The position numbers and the translations under genes were made by a program. This document shows, in pieces, positions 17,228-26,854 of a stretch of DNA of 64,000 bases; position 1 is the stretch's first letter; each line of letters starts with the position of its first letter. The notes beneath the pieces are model-generated. The model was not told where the DNA came from, searched no databases, and saw nothing but the letters and a program-made list of their open reading frames with translations. The stretch lies in assembly GCA_964403795.1 (NCBI GenBank), contig CAYOHP010000016.1, positions 15,669 through 79,668 on the forward strand, in the 5' to 3' direction. This DNA is from CAYOHP01 sp964403795 [NCBI: uncultured bacterium]. Lineage in GTDB: Bacteria > Muiribacteriota > UBA6191 > CAZXTJ01.

Positions 17228-20200
17228 ATGCGGAGCGAACGGAGCCTGGTCCGGCTGGCCTTGGAGCGGGCCGAACGGGATCCGGACGCGCTCGCCTACG
17301 CCTCCCTCGACGTGGCCCGGGTGGCTCCTGGCCGCCTTCCCGTCCTCGAATCGCTCACCGCTCTGGGGCTGGTCCGTCGGGCCGGAGGCCTGGCCCGGGT
17401 GCTCGCCGACCGCTCCCGCCCGGGCGACCCGGTGCTGCTGGCCTATCCCCTGGGACCTACCTGGGTGGCGGCCTTCCTGGGGGCGCGCATGGCGGGGCTG
17501 GTCCCGGTGCCGCTGCCGGTGCCCCGGGGCGGCAAGTCCGCAGAGGGCTGGAACCGGCTCTTCCGGGTGGCCGAGGACTGCGAGGCCAGGCTCTTCCTGG
17601 GGCCGACCTCCCTGGTCTCAGAACTCTCCCGCCTCGTGCAGGGGGAAGGCCTGGAGCTGATCGATCCGGCCGGTTGCGGCGAGGACCCGTCGCCGTCCCC
17701 CCGTTCCCGGGACTCCGGCGCCGGGCTGGCATGGCTCCAGTACACCTCGGGCTCCACCGGCGCGCCCCGGGCCGTGGAGATCGAGGAACCCGCCATCCTG
17801 GCGAATCTCGCCCAGATCCAGGAGCGGTTCCTGGGGGACGAACCGGGGCCCACCGTGAGCTGGGTGCCGCCCTTCCATGACATGGGTCTGGTCGGTGGCC
17901 TGCTCATGCCGCTCTGGCTGGGTCAGCCCTGCCACACCATGCCCGGCGAGAAGTTCCTGGCCCGGCCCGAGGCCTGGATCCAGGCGCTGGGCGCCACGGG
18001 TTCGCACTACGCCACGGCCCCCGATTCCGCCTGGCGTCTGGTCGCCGACCGGGTCCGGCCCGAGCACCTCGAGGGCGTGGATCTGTCCCGGATGCTCTCC
18101 GCCGTGAACGGCGCGGAGCCGATCCGCGCCGAGACCCTGGAACGGCTGGCGGCCGCCCTGGCGCCGGCCGGCTTCGGGCCGGGGGTGCCGGCGGCCAGCT
18201 ACGGGATGGCGGAGGCCTCGCTCCTGGTGTCGTCCCGGCCCCTGGGATCCATCTCGGAGGTCGTGCGGTTCGACGCCGGGGACCTGTCGCGGGGCCGGGC
18301 CCGTCCCGATCCCGGCGGCGTCCCGCTGGTCTCATGCGGCACTCCCGCCGAGGGCATGGAGATCCGGATCGTCGACCCGGAGACCCGGGAGGTGCTCGGC
18401 GAGGGCCGGATCGGAGAAGTCTGGCTGGCGGGACCCAACGTGAACCGGGCCTACTGGGGCGCCCCCGAGGAGACCGGGTACTTCTTCCGGGCCAGGACCG
18501 CGGACGGGGCCGGCCCGTACCTGAGGACCGGGGACCTGGGGTTCTCCTGGCAGGGACATCTCTACATCACCGGGCGCACCAAGGATCTGGTGATCGTGGC
18601 CGGTCGCAAGATCCATTCCGCCGATCTCGAGGCGTCCGCCGAGTCGGCCCATCCCGGCGTGAGGCCGCACGGCACCGTCGCCTTCGGGATCGACCTCGAC
18701 GGCCGCGAGCAGGTGGTGGTGGCGGTCTCCCGAGCGGCCCAGGACGAGACCCCGGCGGGGGAGCTCCTGCGGGCGGTCCGGGACCGGGTGGGGCGCGACC
18801 ACGAGGTCCCGGTCCACGAGGTGGTCCTGGTGCGGCCCGCGGCCCTGCCCCGGACCACCAGCGGCAAACTCCGGAGGAGCGAGTTCCGCGCCGCCTGGTC
18901 CGCCGGCGAGGTCAAGGTCGAGGCCCGCAGCGGGGACTCCCCAGGCGCGGCTCCCGGAGGCGACCTGGGCGAGGATGGAGCCCTCGGGCCCCTGGTCGAG
19001 GCCGTCTCGGCCCTCTGGGAACGGGTCCTGGGTGCGCCTCCCGAGGGCCCGGACGCCGACTTCTTCGGGGCCGGCGGCGACTCGCTGCTGGCGACGCGAC
19101 TGGCTCTCGACCTGGAGGAGGCCCTGGGGCAGGCTCCGAAGCTGGAGGAGCTGTTGGCGGAGCCCACGCCCCGGGGGATCGCCCGACGCCTGCTCTCGGG
19201 ACCTGCGGCCTCCACCGCTCCCAGGGCGGGGTCGAAGGCAGGCCCGAGCTCGAGGCGCGCTCCCGGCCCGGGAGAGGCCGAGGACCTCGAGATCCTGAGG
19301 GAGTTCGCCCGCGATCCCATCTCGGTGGTCCGCGACCTGGAACGGCGATTCGGCAACCTGGTCCGGTTCCGGGTGGGACCTGTGGTCTGCCACCTGATGA
19401 CCGCACCCCACCACTTCGTCCACGTGTTCCAGGAGCACCAGGGGCAGTACAGGAAGCAGGCGGGGAACTGGCAGCGGGCCCGGACCATCATCGGCGAAGG
19501 GCCGCTGACCGCGGAGGGCGGCCTCTGGGGCAAGCAGCGCCGGGCGCTGAACCCGTTCTTCGCTCCGGGCGCGGTGGAAGCCCATGCTGCGGTCGTCCAG
19601 GCGCGGGCTGCGGCATGGGTGCGGGATCTCCGTTCCCGGATGGGCGAGGCGGAGCTCGACCTCCAGGAGGAAACCTCCCGGTTCATGCTCCGGCTGGGCC
19701 TCGAGCTGCTCTTCGAGGTGGAGCCCGACGACTCGGTGGCCGCCCTCTCGCACTGGTTCTCGGTCGGGTACGCCCACACCGGGTTCCTGGTCCCGGACGT
19801 GGACGAACGCGGCCTTCCCTCGGAGTCGGGGATGCTGGCGGAACGGGAGGCCGCCCGCCGGGAGATCCGCCCCCGGATCCAGGCCATCCTCGAGCGGCCC
19901 TCGATCCATGATCGCTCGCGGCGATCCCGGATCGCCGAGGCCCTGGGCGAGCCGGGGAACGAGCGAGCCCTGGATGGGGGGACCACGCTCATCTTCGGCT
20001 CCAGCGAGACGGTGGGCACGGCCCTCTCGTGGGCCCTCCTTCGCATGGGAGAGGTCCCGGGACTGTCGGAACGGGTGGCCCGGGACCCGGATCTGGCGCT
20101 GCGGGTCGCGGCCGAGGCCTTCCGCCTCTATCCCACCGGTTGGCTGACTCCCCGCCATACCGAACGACCCGACGAGGTCGACGGCTACGAGATCCCGGCC

Positions 20201-20524
20201 CGGTCCCGGGTACTCCTGTCGAGCTTCCTGCTCCACCGCAATCCCGGGTACTGGCCGGACCCGGAGCGCTTCGATCCCGATCGCCACCTCCCCGAGGTGG
20301 CCGCCGCCCGGCCTCCCGGGGTCCATCTCCCGTTCGGGATCGGCCCCCGGGCCTGCATCGCCCGCGAGTACTCGGACCTGGTGGTGGCCGGGGCGCTGGG
20401 AGCCTTCGCGTCCGAGTTGCGGGTCGAGCCCACCCGGCCGGTGGTGCCGGAAGGCGCGGTGGCGGTGCGGGCCCGCGGCGGGCTCTGGGTCAGGCTGGTC
20501 GAGGCCGCCGCTTCCCCTTCGTGA
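17228..20524 (+). CDS. Fatty acyl-AMP ligase / acyl carrier / cytochrome P450 fusion
   Basis: A 1098-residue three-domain protein. Residues 1-570 are an acyl-adenylating domain of the FAAL type (YTSGSTGAPR at 172-181, SYGMAEASL, SGK Lys547). Residues about 575-655 are a carrier domain (FFGAGGDSLL, phosphopantetheine Ser619). Residues about 685-1098 are a P450 with an ExxR pair Glu963/Arg966 and the heme loop PFGIGPRACIARE (Cys1043). The implied chemistry is loading of a fatty acid onto the carrier and oxidation of the tethered chain. ATG 17228 is preceded by GAGGAG; ATG 17192, just after TATCCT, is an alternative leaderless start. The 3' end overlaps the thioesterase-like gene by 35 bp, convergently. 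Confidence 0.88.
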   Translation: MRSERSLVRLALERAERDPDALAYASLDVARVAPGRLPVLESLTALGLVRRAGGLARVLADRSRPGDPVLLAYPLGPTWVAAFLGARMAGLVPVPLPVPRGGKSAEGWNRLFRVAEDCEARLFLGPTSLVSELSRLVQGEGLELIDPAGCGEDPSPSPRSRDSGAGLAWLQYTSGSTGAPRAVEIEEPAILANLAQIQERFLGDEPGPTVSWVPPFHDMGLVGGLLMPLWLGQPCHTMPGEKFLARPEAWIQALGATGSHYATAPDSAWRLVADRVRPEHLEGVDLSRMLSAVNGAEPIRAETLERLAAALAPAGFGPGVPAASYGMAEASLLVSSRPLGSISEVVRFDAGDLSRGRARPDPGGVPLVSCGTPAEGMEIRIVDPETREVLGEGRIGEVWLAGPNVNRAYWGAPEETGYFFRARTADGAGPYLRTGDLGFSWQGHLYITGRTKDLVIVAGRKIHSADLEASAESAHPGVRPHGTVAFGIDLDGREQVVVAVSRAAQDETPAGELLRAVRDRVGRDHEVPVHEVVLVRPAALPRTTSGKLRRSEFRAAWSAGEVKVEARSGDSPGAAPGGDLGEDGALGPLVEAVSALWERVLGAPPEGPDADFFGAGGDSLLATRLALDLEEALGQAPKLEELLAEPTPRGIARRLLSGPAASTAPRAGSKAGPSSRRAPGPGEAEDLEILREFARDPISVVRDLERRFGNLVRFRVGPVVCHLMTAPHHFVHVFQEHQGQYRKQAGNWQRARTIIGEGPLTAEGGLWGKQRRALNPFFAPGAVEAHAAVVQARAAAWVRDLRSRMGEAELDLQEETSRFMLRLGLELLFEVEPDDSVAALSHWFSVGYAHTGFLVPDVDERGLPSESGMLAEREAARREIRPRIQAILERPSIHDRSRRSRIAEALGEPGNERALDGGTTLIFGSSETVGTALSWALLRMGEVPGLSERVARDPDLALRVAAEAFRLYPTGWLTPRHTERPDEVDGYEIPARSRVLLSSFLLHRNPGYWPDPERFDPDRHLPEVAAARPPGVHLPFGIGPRACIAREYSDLVVAGALGAFASELRVEPTRPVVPEGAVAVRARGGLWVRLVEAAASPS

Positions 20525-21701
20525 AGTCGGCGAACCTCACCGCGGGAGCGTTCCCGAGTCTCTCGAGGGCTTCCGCCACGCAGGGGAGGACCCGGTCGAT
20601 CCAGGGAGGGTCGAGGAGTTCCACGTGGGGCGCATCGACCTCGGTGCAGGGGATGGGGCGCCCCGCCATGAGCTCCCAGAGTTTCGGGTCGCGGAGCCAC
20701 CCGGCAGGGTCGGTGCGACCTCGCAGGATGTGCATGGGACCCGGGTAGAGGTGGCGCGGCAGCTTGCGCCGCAGCGCGAAGTACTTGGCCCGGGTCACGA
20801 ACATCCGCTGCGGGAGGCTGGAGGCGCCGGTGGAGATCCTCTCCAGGCTGCCCTCCCCGGGGTCGCTGCGGGGCAGGTCGCCCTTCTTGAGCGCCTCGAG
20901 CCAGGGGCCCTTGGCGAACAGGTCGATCCGTGAGTCCGGCACCCCGGCGTCGAGCAGGAGCTGGGCGGGCATCGGAAGGTTCGGCCGGGCCCTGGCGAGC
21001 CTCCCGCCCAGGTTGTAGCCCCAGATCCCGGCGGCGCTGAACCCGACCATGACCGTCGGCCTGGGCGGCTGGTCGAGCAGCCACCGGGTCCAGCTGTCGA
21101 GGAGGACCTCCGGACCCGGGACCGGGATGGCTCCCGAACTCTCCAGGGGGAAGCGCAGCGCCAGGATCTCATGGTCGCCCGGCAGCAGGCGGAGCATGCG
21201 GAGCACCGGGTAGGTGACGCCGTGGGCGGTGGGCATCACCAGCAGGCGCGGTCCCTGGCCGGCCCTGATCCGATGGACCAGGGGATCCATCTCGGCCTGG
21301 TCCTTCCGGTCGGTGAGCCAGGCGTCGACCTCGCCTACCGTGGGCGCCCGACCCGGGAGCGTGAAGGGAACCGGCCGGCGGGCCACCTTGGCGAGGGTCA
21401 TGTTCATGTCGATGGCCCGCACGTTGGGGCGCTCGGCGTCCAGGATCAGGTCCAGGAGCGAGGAGTCCTGATCCAGTTCCGGGAGGCCCAGGTCGAGCGC
21501 CACCTGTTCCGGCCATCGGGGGTCCGGCGCGAAGGGCCGGTTCCGGAACCGGGATTCGGCGCCTTCCGGCGGCGTGCCGGTCCCGGTCCTGGGTGCCACG
21601 GGCTTGGCCAGGGAGGCGCGGATCCGTTCTGCCAGCGCCCGGGCCCGCGCCGCGTCGTCGGGGGGGGCGGGGGGATTCTCGGGCTTGGGGTCTTCGTCCA
21701 T
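20490..21701 (-). CDS. Alpha/beta-hydrolase, thioesterase-like, of the NRPS operon
   Basis: A 403-residue protein with an N-terminal extension of about 90 residues and a C-terminal alpha/beta-hydrolase domain. The nucleophile elbow is VGFSAAGIWG with Ser222; a candidate acid is in LLLDAGVPD (about 253) and the probable catalytic His is in DAPHVELLDPPW near residue 365. This layout is that of NRPS/PKS thioesterases, which release or edit carrier-bound chains. The start ATG lies 32 bp after the second NRPS gene, so it is the last gene of that operon. It could be the releasing enzyme, because neither NRPS ends in a TE domain, or a type II editing enzyme. Confidence 0.75.
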   Translation of the reverse strand: MDEDPKPENPPAPPDDAARARALAERIRASLAKPVAPRTGTGTPPEGAESRFRNRPFAPDPRWPEQVALDLGLPELDQDSSLLDLILDAERPNVRAIDMNMTLAKVARRPVPFTLPGRAPTVGEVDAWLTDRKDQAEMDPLVHRIRAGQGPRLLVMPTAHGVTYPVLRMLRLLPGDHEILALRFPLESSGAIPVPGPEVLLDSWTRWLLDQPPRPTVMVGFSAAGIWGYNLGGRLARARPNLPMPAQLLLDAGVPDSRIDLFAKGPWLEALKKGDLPRSDPGEGSLERISTGASSLPQRMFVTRAKYFALRRKLPRHLYPGPMHILRGRTDPAGWLRDPKLWELMAGRPIPCTEVDAPHVELLDPPWIDRVLPCVAEALERLGNAPAVRFADFTKGKRRPRPA

Positions 21702-21733
21702 GGTGCTTCCTCGCCGGGGGCTGCCCGGTCGGA

Positions 21734-24700
21734 TCAGGATACCGGGATCTCCAGGGCGTCGATACGGGCCTCGAGATCGGCCTGCATGGCCTCCACCCGG
21801 GTGCGCGGCACCAGGCGGGGCCGGGCTGCCCACAGGATGTCGGTACGGTCGGGGTGCTCGGTGAGGTAGATCGCCAGCGGGTAGTGGGTGACCGAGTGGG
21901 GGATCCGGATCCGCTCGAAGTGCGTGTCCCCGGCCGAGCGGGCCGGGTTCCAGGGAAACAGCGGGTCGAGGAGCACCCCCGGCTGGCTGGACGCCGGCCG
22001 GAGCGGGCGGACCCGGGTGCCGCGGGCGGCCAGGTTGTCGAGCACCTCCCGGTAGAGCGTCTCCAGGTGGTCCTGCCAGGAGAGCCCCGAGGTGGCCCGG
22101 AGCAGGCCCAGCTCGGCGAAGACCCCGACCGCGTCCTGGTAGCCGCCATCGAGCTGGGACGTGGTGGGGAGGTCGACGAGGAATTCCTCCTGGCCGCTGG
22201 CCTCGCCCAGGACGCGCTGGATCAGGGCCAGGAGCACGAGTGTCGGGGTGCGGCCCGAGGCCTTGGCGGCCGCCTGGACCCTGGCCATCCGGGAGGCGTC
22301 GAGGGGGGCGAGCACGAGTTCGGGTTCCCGGTGCGGGGGGATCTCCGGGGAGAGCCATGGGGCCGGGGGGACCCAGGCCCGGCAGGATTCGGGGATCCTC
22401 CCGGCGCGTTCCCGGGCGATCCGCTCCTGGTCCTCGGAGGCTGCCAGCTGCGCCCGCTCATGCATGTAGGCCAGGAACGAGGGCGGGCAGGCGGGCAGGT
22501 CCGGCCGGGTGCCGGTCAGCTCGGAGACGTACAGGGCGACCAGGTCGCGATAGAGGACCCCGATCGAGTAGCCATCGCAGACCACGTGGCTGGCCGCCAG
22601 GAGGAGGACGTGCTCCTCTGGGGCCTGGCGTACCAGGGTGGCTCGCACCAGGGTGTCCTCGACCAGGTCGAAAGGGGCATGGAGATGGCGCCGGAAGGCG
22701 GCCGAGATGCCGGGGTGATCGCGACCGCCCCGCGGTCCCTTCAGCTCGGCGTGTCCGAGTCGCAGCTGGCGCGAAGCGTGGTGGCGGAGCATCGGTCGGT
22801 CGGGCAGGAATCCGCAGGCGAGGGCCGGGTGTCGTTCGAAGAGACGGCCCAAGGCGCGCTCCAAGGCCTCGGCGTGGAGCGGTCCCCGGATGGCCGCTGC
22901 CAGAGGCATGACCTGGGCCGAGCGGAAGGAGCCGCGGCGGCCGATCTCCCAGTAGTAACGCTGCGGGGCGAGTAGAGGGAGATCGTCGGGGATCGGAGGT
23001 CGGCCTCGCGGCAGGTAGCCGAAGGTCCGGGCCCGGTCCCATGTCGACGGGGAGAGCCGATTCTCGTCGAGGGAGTTCCTCCACCGGTCGATCGAGGTGG
23101 GATCCAGGGAGCGTCGTTCCAGGAGTTTCGGGTCGCCCAGGGAGACGGTGGCCGGATGGATGGGGTCGAGCATCCGGCGTTCCCGATGCGAGTAGGGGTC
23201 CACCAGCGCCGGGTCGAAGGGGATTCCCAGGGTCGCTGCCACCCGACGCATGGTCTCCTCGGGGCGCGTCACCAGCTCCTCGTAGCCGACCCGGACCTGG
23301 CGGGAGGCGGGGATCCCGGACAGGAACTCCACGATGTTCCGGTGGCAGAGCCCCCAGACGGCCTCCCCCAGTCCCGCGGGTGCGAGTCGATGGGAGTGCC
23401 GGAAGAAGCGGTCGAATCGCCCCTCGACGAACGAGTTGATCATGGCGCCCGGGTGGCGCACCAGATGGAGGTAGATGGGCCGGTCGAAGTCGCTCTCGGC
23501 CCGCCGCAGGGTTCCAGGGTCCAGGGCGTAGTAGGGAGTCTTGTCGATCAGGAGGCGGCTGCCCAAGGCGCCCTGGAGTCGCCGATAGAAGGCCTTGACG
23601 CTGGTTCCGGCCGCTTCGAGGTCGGCCATGATCCGTCGGGCGTCCTCGAAGGTCACGGACTCGGTCTCCATCAGGACCTGGATGGTCCCCTCGAGCCAGA
23701 ATCCCTCCCGGGCGTGGAAGCTCCGGAAGCGGTCCGCCAGGGTTTCGAAGCCCAGGAGCTGGAGCTCGGGAGGGGCGAACAGTCCGGGATGGCCGGCGAG
23801 CATGGTTCGCAGCAGGGTCGATCCGGAACGGGGAGGCGAGAGCACGAAGACCGCGGGACGATTCGGCCCGGGCGCGTCGACGGGGTCGTCCTGGCGTTCC
23901 GGGAAGCGCGGGATCGAGGCCTGCAGCGAGTCCAGGACCCGGAGGTCCACGAGCGGATCGGTCCCCCCCGGACCCGGTTCGAGCCGATCGGGGGAGTCGA
24001 GGGAAGGATCGGAACGCCGCAGGTCCTCCCGGTAGTGGAGGCGGAGGTACTCGGCCATGGAGCGGGCCGAAGGTGCCTCGAAGACCGCGATCACGTAGAT
24101 CGGGGCCTGGAACCGCTCCCGGAGCAGGGCCGTCAGGTCCATGGCCTGGAGCGAGCTGCCGCCGGCCTGGAAGAAGTTGTCGTCGCTCCCGAGATCCGGG
24201 CACCGCAGGACGCGACGCCAGAGGCCGAGCAGTTCGTCTGCCAGGCGATCCCCCGAAGTGGAATCGGGCTCGGAGAGCTCCGTCGCAGGCGCGCAGGCCA
24301 GCGCCGTCAGGGCGGCCCGGTCGAGCTTCCCGTTGGCGGTGCGGGGCAGACGATCCAGCAAGCGGATCACCCCGGGAACCATCGCTTCCGGGAGCCGGTT
24401 GCCGGCGTGGTCCCGCAGTAGCCGATCGAGTCGCTTCCCGGAAGCGTCCCCGGTATTCCGGTCGAGGGCGGAGAAGATCCGGTCGTGTACGGGGTTGGAC
24501 CGGTACCTCGTCTCCAGGTACGGGGACTCGTGCCGGAACTCGAGGCGGGATCCGTCGCTGCGGACGAGCACGCCCCGGAGCCGGAAGTCCGGGTTCCGCC
24601 CGTTCGCCGAGAGGGTGCGTTCCCATTCCAGTTCGAACCGATCCCCGGGGGCCACCGGCGCCCCCGGCCACAGCACGGGGAAGTACGCCGGCAGGAGCAC

Positions 24701-26854
24701 CCTCTGGTGGTCGAGCGCGTCGACCTCGTGGCCCGGGCCGGCCGTGGTGCGGGTCCACAGCACGAACCCGTCGAAGGTGCCCGGCCGGACCACCTCGAGG
24801 GTGGCGCGAGCGCGGGCGACGGGGTCGATGGTCGTCCCGAAGTCCAGGTCCTCGAACACCGCATCGCCGGTGACCAGATTCTGGATCGGATAGCCGTGGA
24901 GACAGAGGCGGAAGTCGAAGCGCCGGCCCTCGGAGGCGAAGATCCGCTCCGTGTAGTGGGCGAGCAGGGATCCGGGCCGCCAGGCGGAGAACGCTCCGTC
25001 CGGCAGTCCGCCGGCTGCGATCCGGGTCTCCACCCGGCTCGGGATCTGGCGCTTCTCCCCGATCAGACGGGCCCGCACCGCATTCATGATGGGGATCACC
25101 CCGTCGTTGCTGCCGAGGTTCCCGGTCAAGCCTTGCATGGCGATCTCTGCCGGCTCAGGGAGGTCCATGGTGGTGGCGTCGCCGAGCACGACCTCGATCC
25201 GGTCGGCGAGTCCGAGCGACGCGACCGTGGCCTTGGCCTTCTGGTAGACGTCCGGGAGGATCTCGGTGGCATAGACCTTCTTGGCACCCGCCTCGGCGGC
25301 GAAGCGGGCCAGGATCGCGTCCTGGCCCGTCCCGACGTCGTAGACCACCTTTCCGGGCACCGCCGCACGGATCGCCTCCCGGAACGCACTCATGCGAGGC
25401 CCGTCGGAGGTCATCAGGTGATAGAGGATCTCGTCGTAGACCTGGTAGGCGCCTGGCGCCGGCCAAAGGCCGACGTCGGTGGAAGGGGGCTCGGGTTCGC
25501 CCGCGACGATCCAGGCGGCAAGCGTGGCCTCCGGGCCCTCGCCCTCCAGGGTGACCGCAGCCTCTTTCACCTCGGGATGGGCGGCGAGCACCGCTTCGAC
25601 CTCGTCCAGCTCGACCCTGTGGCCGCGAACCTTGACCTGGCGGTCGTTGCGACCGACCAGTTCGATCCGTCCGTCGGGCAGGCGGCGGCCCCGGTCGCCG
25701 GTGCGGAAGGAGCGGGTCCCGTCCCGGGTCTCGAAGCCCCCGGGGCTCTCGCTGCCGAGGTAGCCCCGGGCCACCCCGGGGCCGGAGACCACGATCTCGC
25801 CCGGCTCGGCGGCTACCGGCTCGTTCCCGTCGGGCCCCCGGAGCGAGACCTCGAGGTCGACGACGGGCGTGCCCAGGAGCCGGGGTGCACCCGGTGCCAC
25901 CTGGGTCGGTCCGAGCCGGGTCCAGGCCACCTGCCCGGCCGTCTCGACCAGGGCGTAGGCCGAGAGGATCTCGGGGCCTGCATCTCCCTGGCGCTCGTAC
26001 CAGCGGGCCAGGTCGGCGTGGACCGGGGCCTCGCCCGAGAGGACCAGGGTCCGGAGCGGGAGCCGGGCGACCCGCCCGGGGGTGGCGACCGGATCCAGCA
26101 GCCAGGCACGGAAGCCCGTGGGAGTGAGGGACAGGAGGTCGACCCGAGCCGCGTCCAGGCGATCCAGGAAGAGTGGGGGATCGAGCAGGACGGCTTCCGG
26201 GACGATCGCCAGGGTTCCTCCGTGGAGGAGGGCGGTCCAGATCTCCCACTGGGCGAAGCCGAAGGCCAGGGAATGGGATTGCGCCACGATCCGGTCGGCG
26301 AGTTCGAGGTGGTGCCGGCAGGCCTCGAAGAGGCGGGACACCTGGCCGTGCTCCACCATCACTCCCTTGGGTCGTCCCGTCGAGCCCGAGGTCGCCACCA
26401 CGTACATCAGCCGGTCGGGCCCGAGGTCCAGGTCCGGCCTCGACGGCTCGCGCGAAGCGAGGTCCGCAGCCTCGAGATCGAGCCGGATCGGCTCCACGCC
26501 GGGAGGGAGCTCGCCGGGGTCGGAGTCGGTCAGGAGCTTCGAGATCCCGGCAGCGGCCAGGATGGAGTCCCGGCGCAGGTGAGGATGGGCAGGGTCCAGC
26601 GCCACGAATGCTCCGCCGGCCTTGAGGACGCCCAGGATCGCCTCGATGGCCGTGGTGCCGCGGGGCATCAGGATTCCCACCGGCTCCTCGGACCGGAGCC
26701 CGCGTTCCAGGAGATGGCGGGCCAGGCGATTGGCCCCGTGGTCGAGCTGACGATAGGTGGTGCGGCGGCTGCCGTCGTCGATCGCGACTCGCGAAGGGAA
26801 GAGGAGGGCGACCTCCTCGAAGAGTGCATGGACCGTCGAGGCGCGCTGCGTCAT
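21734..26854 (-). CDS. NRPS module 2: A(MT)-T-sulfotransferase-C
   Basis: A 1706-residue single-module synthetase. Order: adenylation domain (ATSGSTGRPKG near 154-164), interrupted after core A8 by a PRMT-like class I methyltransferase (SAM loop YDVGTGQD near 505-512, region about 465-790); adenylation end with LPRTANGKLDR; carrier domain (FFQAGGSSLQ, Ser901); sulfotransferase (PAPS 5'-phosphate loop LSPPRSGSTLL near 1003-1013, then HLVRHPG); condensation domain (about 1300-1706) with SHVVCDG, catalytic His1423. The residue equivalent to GrsA Asp235, which binds the substrate amino group, is Gly199. ATG overlaps the upstream NRPS stop as ATGA. Condensation-domain bases 22008-22723 match module 1 exactly by eye. 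Substrate unpredicted. Confidence 0.88.
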   Translation of the reverse strand: MTQRASTVHALFEEVALLFPSRVAIDDGSRRTTYRQLDHGANRLARHLLERGLRSEEPVGILMPRGTTAIEAILGVLKAGGAFVALDPAHPHLRRDSILAAAGISKLLTDSDPGELPPGVEPIRLDLEAADLASREPSRPDLDLGPDRLMYVVATSGSTGRPKGVMVEHGQVSRLFEACRHHLELADRIVAQSHSLAFGFAQWEIWTALLHGGTLAIVPEAVLLDPPLFLDRLDAARVDLLSLTPTGFRAWLLDPVATPGRVARLPLRTLVLSGEAPVHADLARWYERQGDAGPEILSAYALVETAGQVAWTRLGPTQVAPGAPRLLGTPVVDLEVSLRGPDGNEPVAAEPGEIVVSGPGVARGYLGSESPGGFETRDGTRSFRTGDRGRRLPDGRIELVGRNDRQVKVRGHRVELDEVEAVLAAHPEVKEAAVTLEGEGPEATLAAWIVAGEPEPPSTDVGLWPAPGAYQVYDEILYHLMTSDGPRMSAFREAIRAAVPGKVVYDVGTGQDAILARFAAEAGAKKVYATEILPDVYQKAKATVASLGLADRIEVVLGDATTMDLPEPAEIAMQGLTGNLGSNDGVIPIMNAVRARLIGEKRQIPSRVETRIAAGGLPDGAFSAWRPGSLLAHYTERIFASEGRRFDFRLCLHGYPIQNLVTGDAVFEDLDFGTTIDPVARARATLEVVRPGTFDGFVLWTRTTAGPGHEVDALDHQRVLLPAYFPVLWPGAPVAPGDRFELEWERTLSANGRNPDFRLRGVLVRSDGSRLEFRHESPYLETRYRSNPVHDRIFSALDRNTGDASGKRLDRLLRDHAGNRLPEAMVPGVIRLLDRLPRTANGKLDRAALTALACAPATELSEPDSTSGDRLADELLGLWRRVLRCPDLGSDDNFFQAGGSSLQAMDLTALLRERFQAPIYVIAVFEAPSARSMAEYLRLHYREDLRRSDPSLDSPDRLEPGPGGTDPLVDLRVLDSLQASIPRFPERQDDPVDAPGPNRPAVFVLSPPRSGSTLLRTMLAGHPGLFAPPELQLLGFETLADRFRSFHAREGFWLEGTIQVLMETESVTFEDARRIMADLEAAGTSVKAFYRRLQGALGSRLLIDKTPYYALDPGTLRRAESDFDRPIYLHLVRHPGAMINSFVEGRFDRFFRHSHRLAPAGLGEAVWGLCHRNIVEFLSGIPASRQVRVGYEELVTRPEETMRRVAATLGIPFDPALVDPYSHRERRMLDPIHPATVSLGDPKLLERRSLDPTSIDRWRNSLDENRLSPSTWDRARTFGYLPRGRPPIPDDLPLLAPQRYYWEIGRRGSFRSAQVMPLAAAIRGPLHAEALERALGRLFERHPALACGFLPDRPMLRHHASRQLRLGHAELKGPRGGRDHPGISAAFRRHLHAPFDLVEDTLVRATLVRQAPEEHVLLLAASHVVCDGYSIGVLYRDLVALYVSELTGTRPDLPACPPSFLAYMHERAQLAASEDQERIARERAGRIPESCRAWVPPAPWLSPEIPPHREPELVLAPLDASRMARVQAAAKASGRTPTLVLLALIQRVLGEASGQEEFLVDLPTTSQLDGGYQDAVGVFAELGLLRATSGLSWQDHLETLYREVLDNLAARGTRVRPLRPASSQPGVLLDPLFPWNPARSAGDTHFERIRIPHSVTHYPLAIYLTEHPDRTDILWAARPRLVPRTRVEAMQADLEARIDALEIPVS
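22008..22723. repeat. Direct repeat copy 1: condensation-domain block
   Basis: 716 bp within the condensation domain of NRPS module 2. Reading both copies side by side I found no difference from 27116-27831 (constant offset 5108), with mismatches resuming immediately outside (22007 and 22724). It encodes residues about 1378-1616. Confidence 0.9.
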
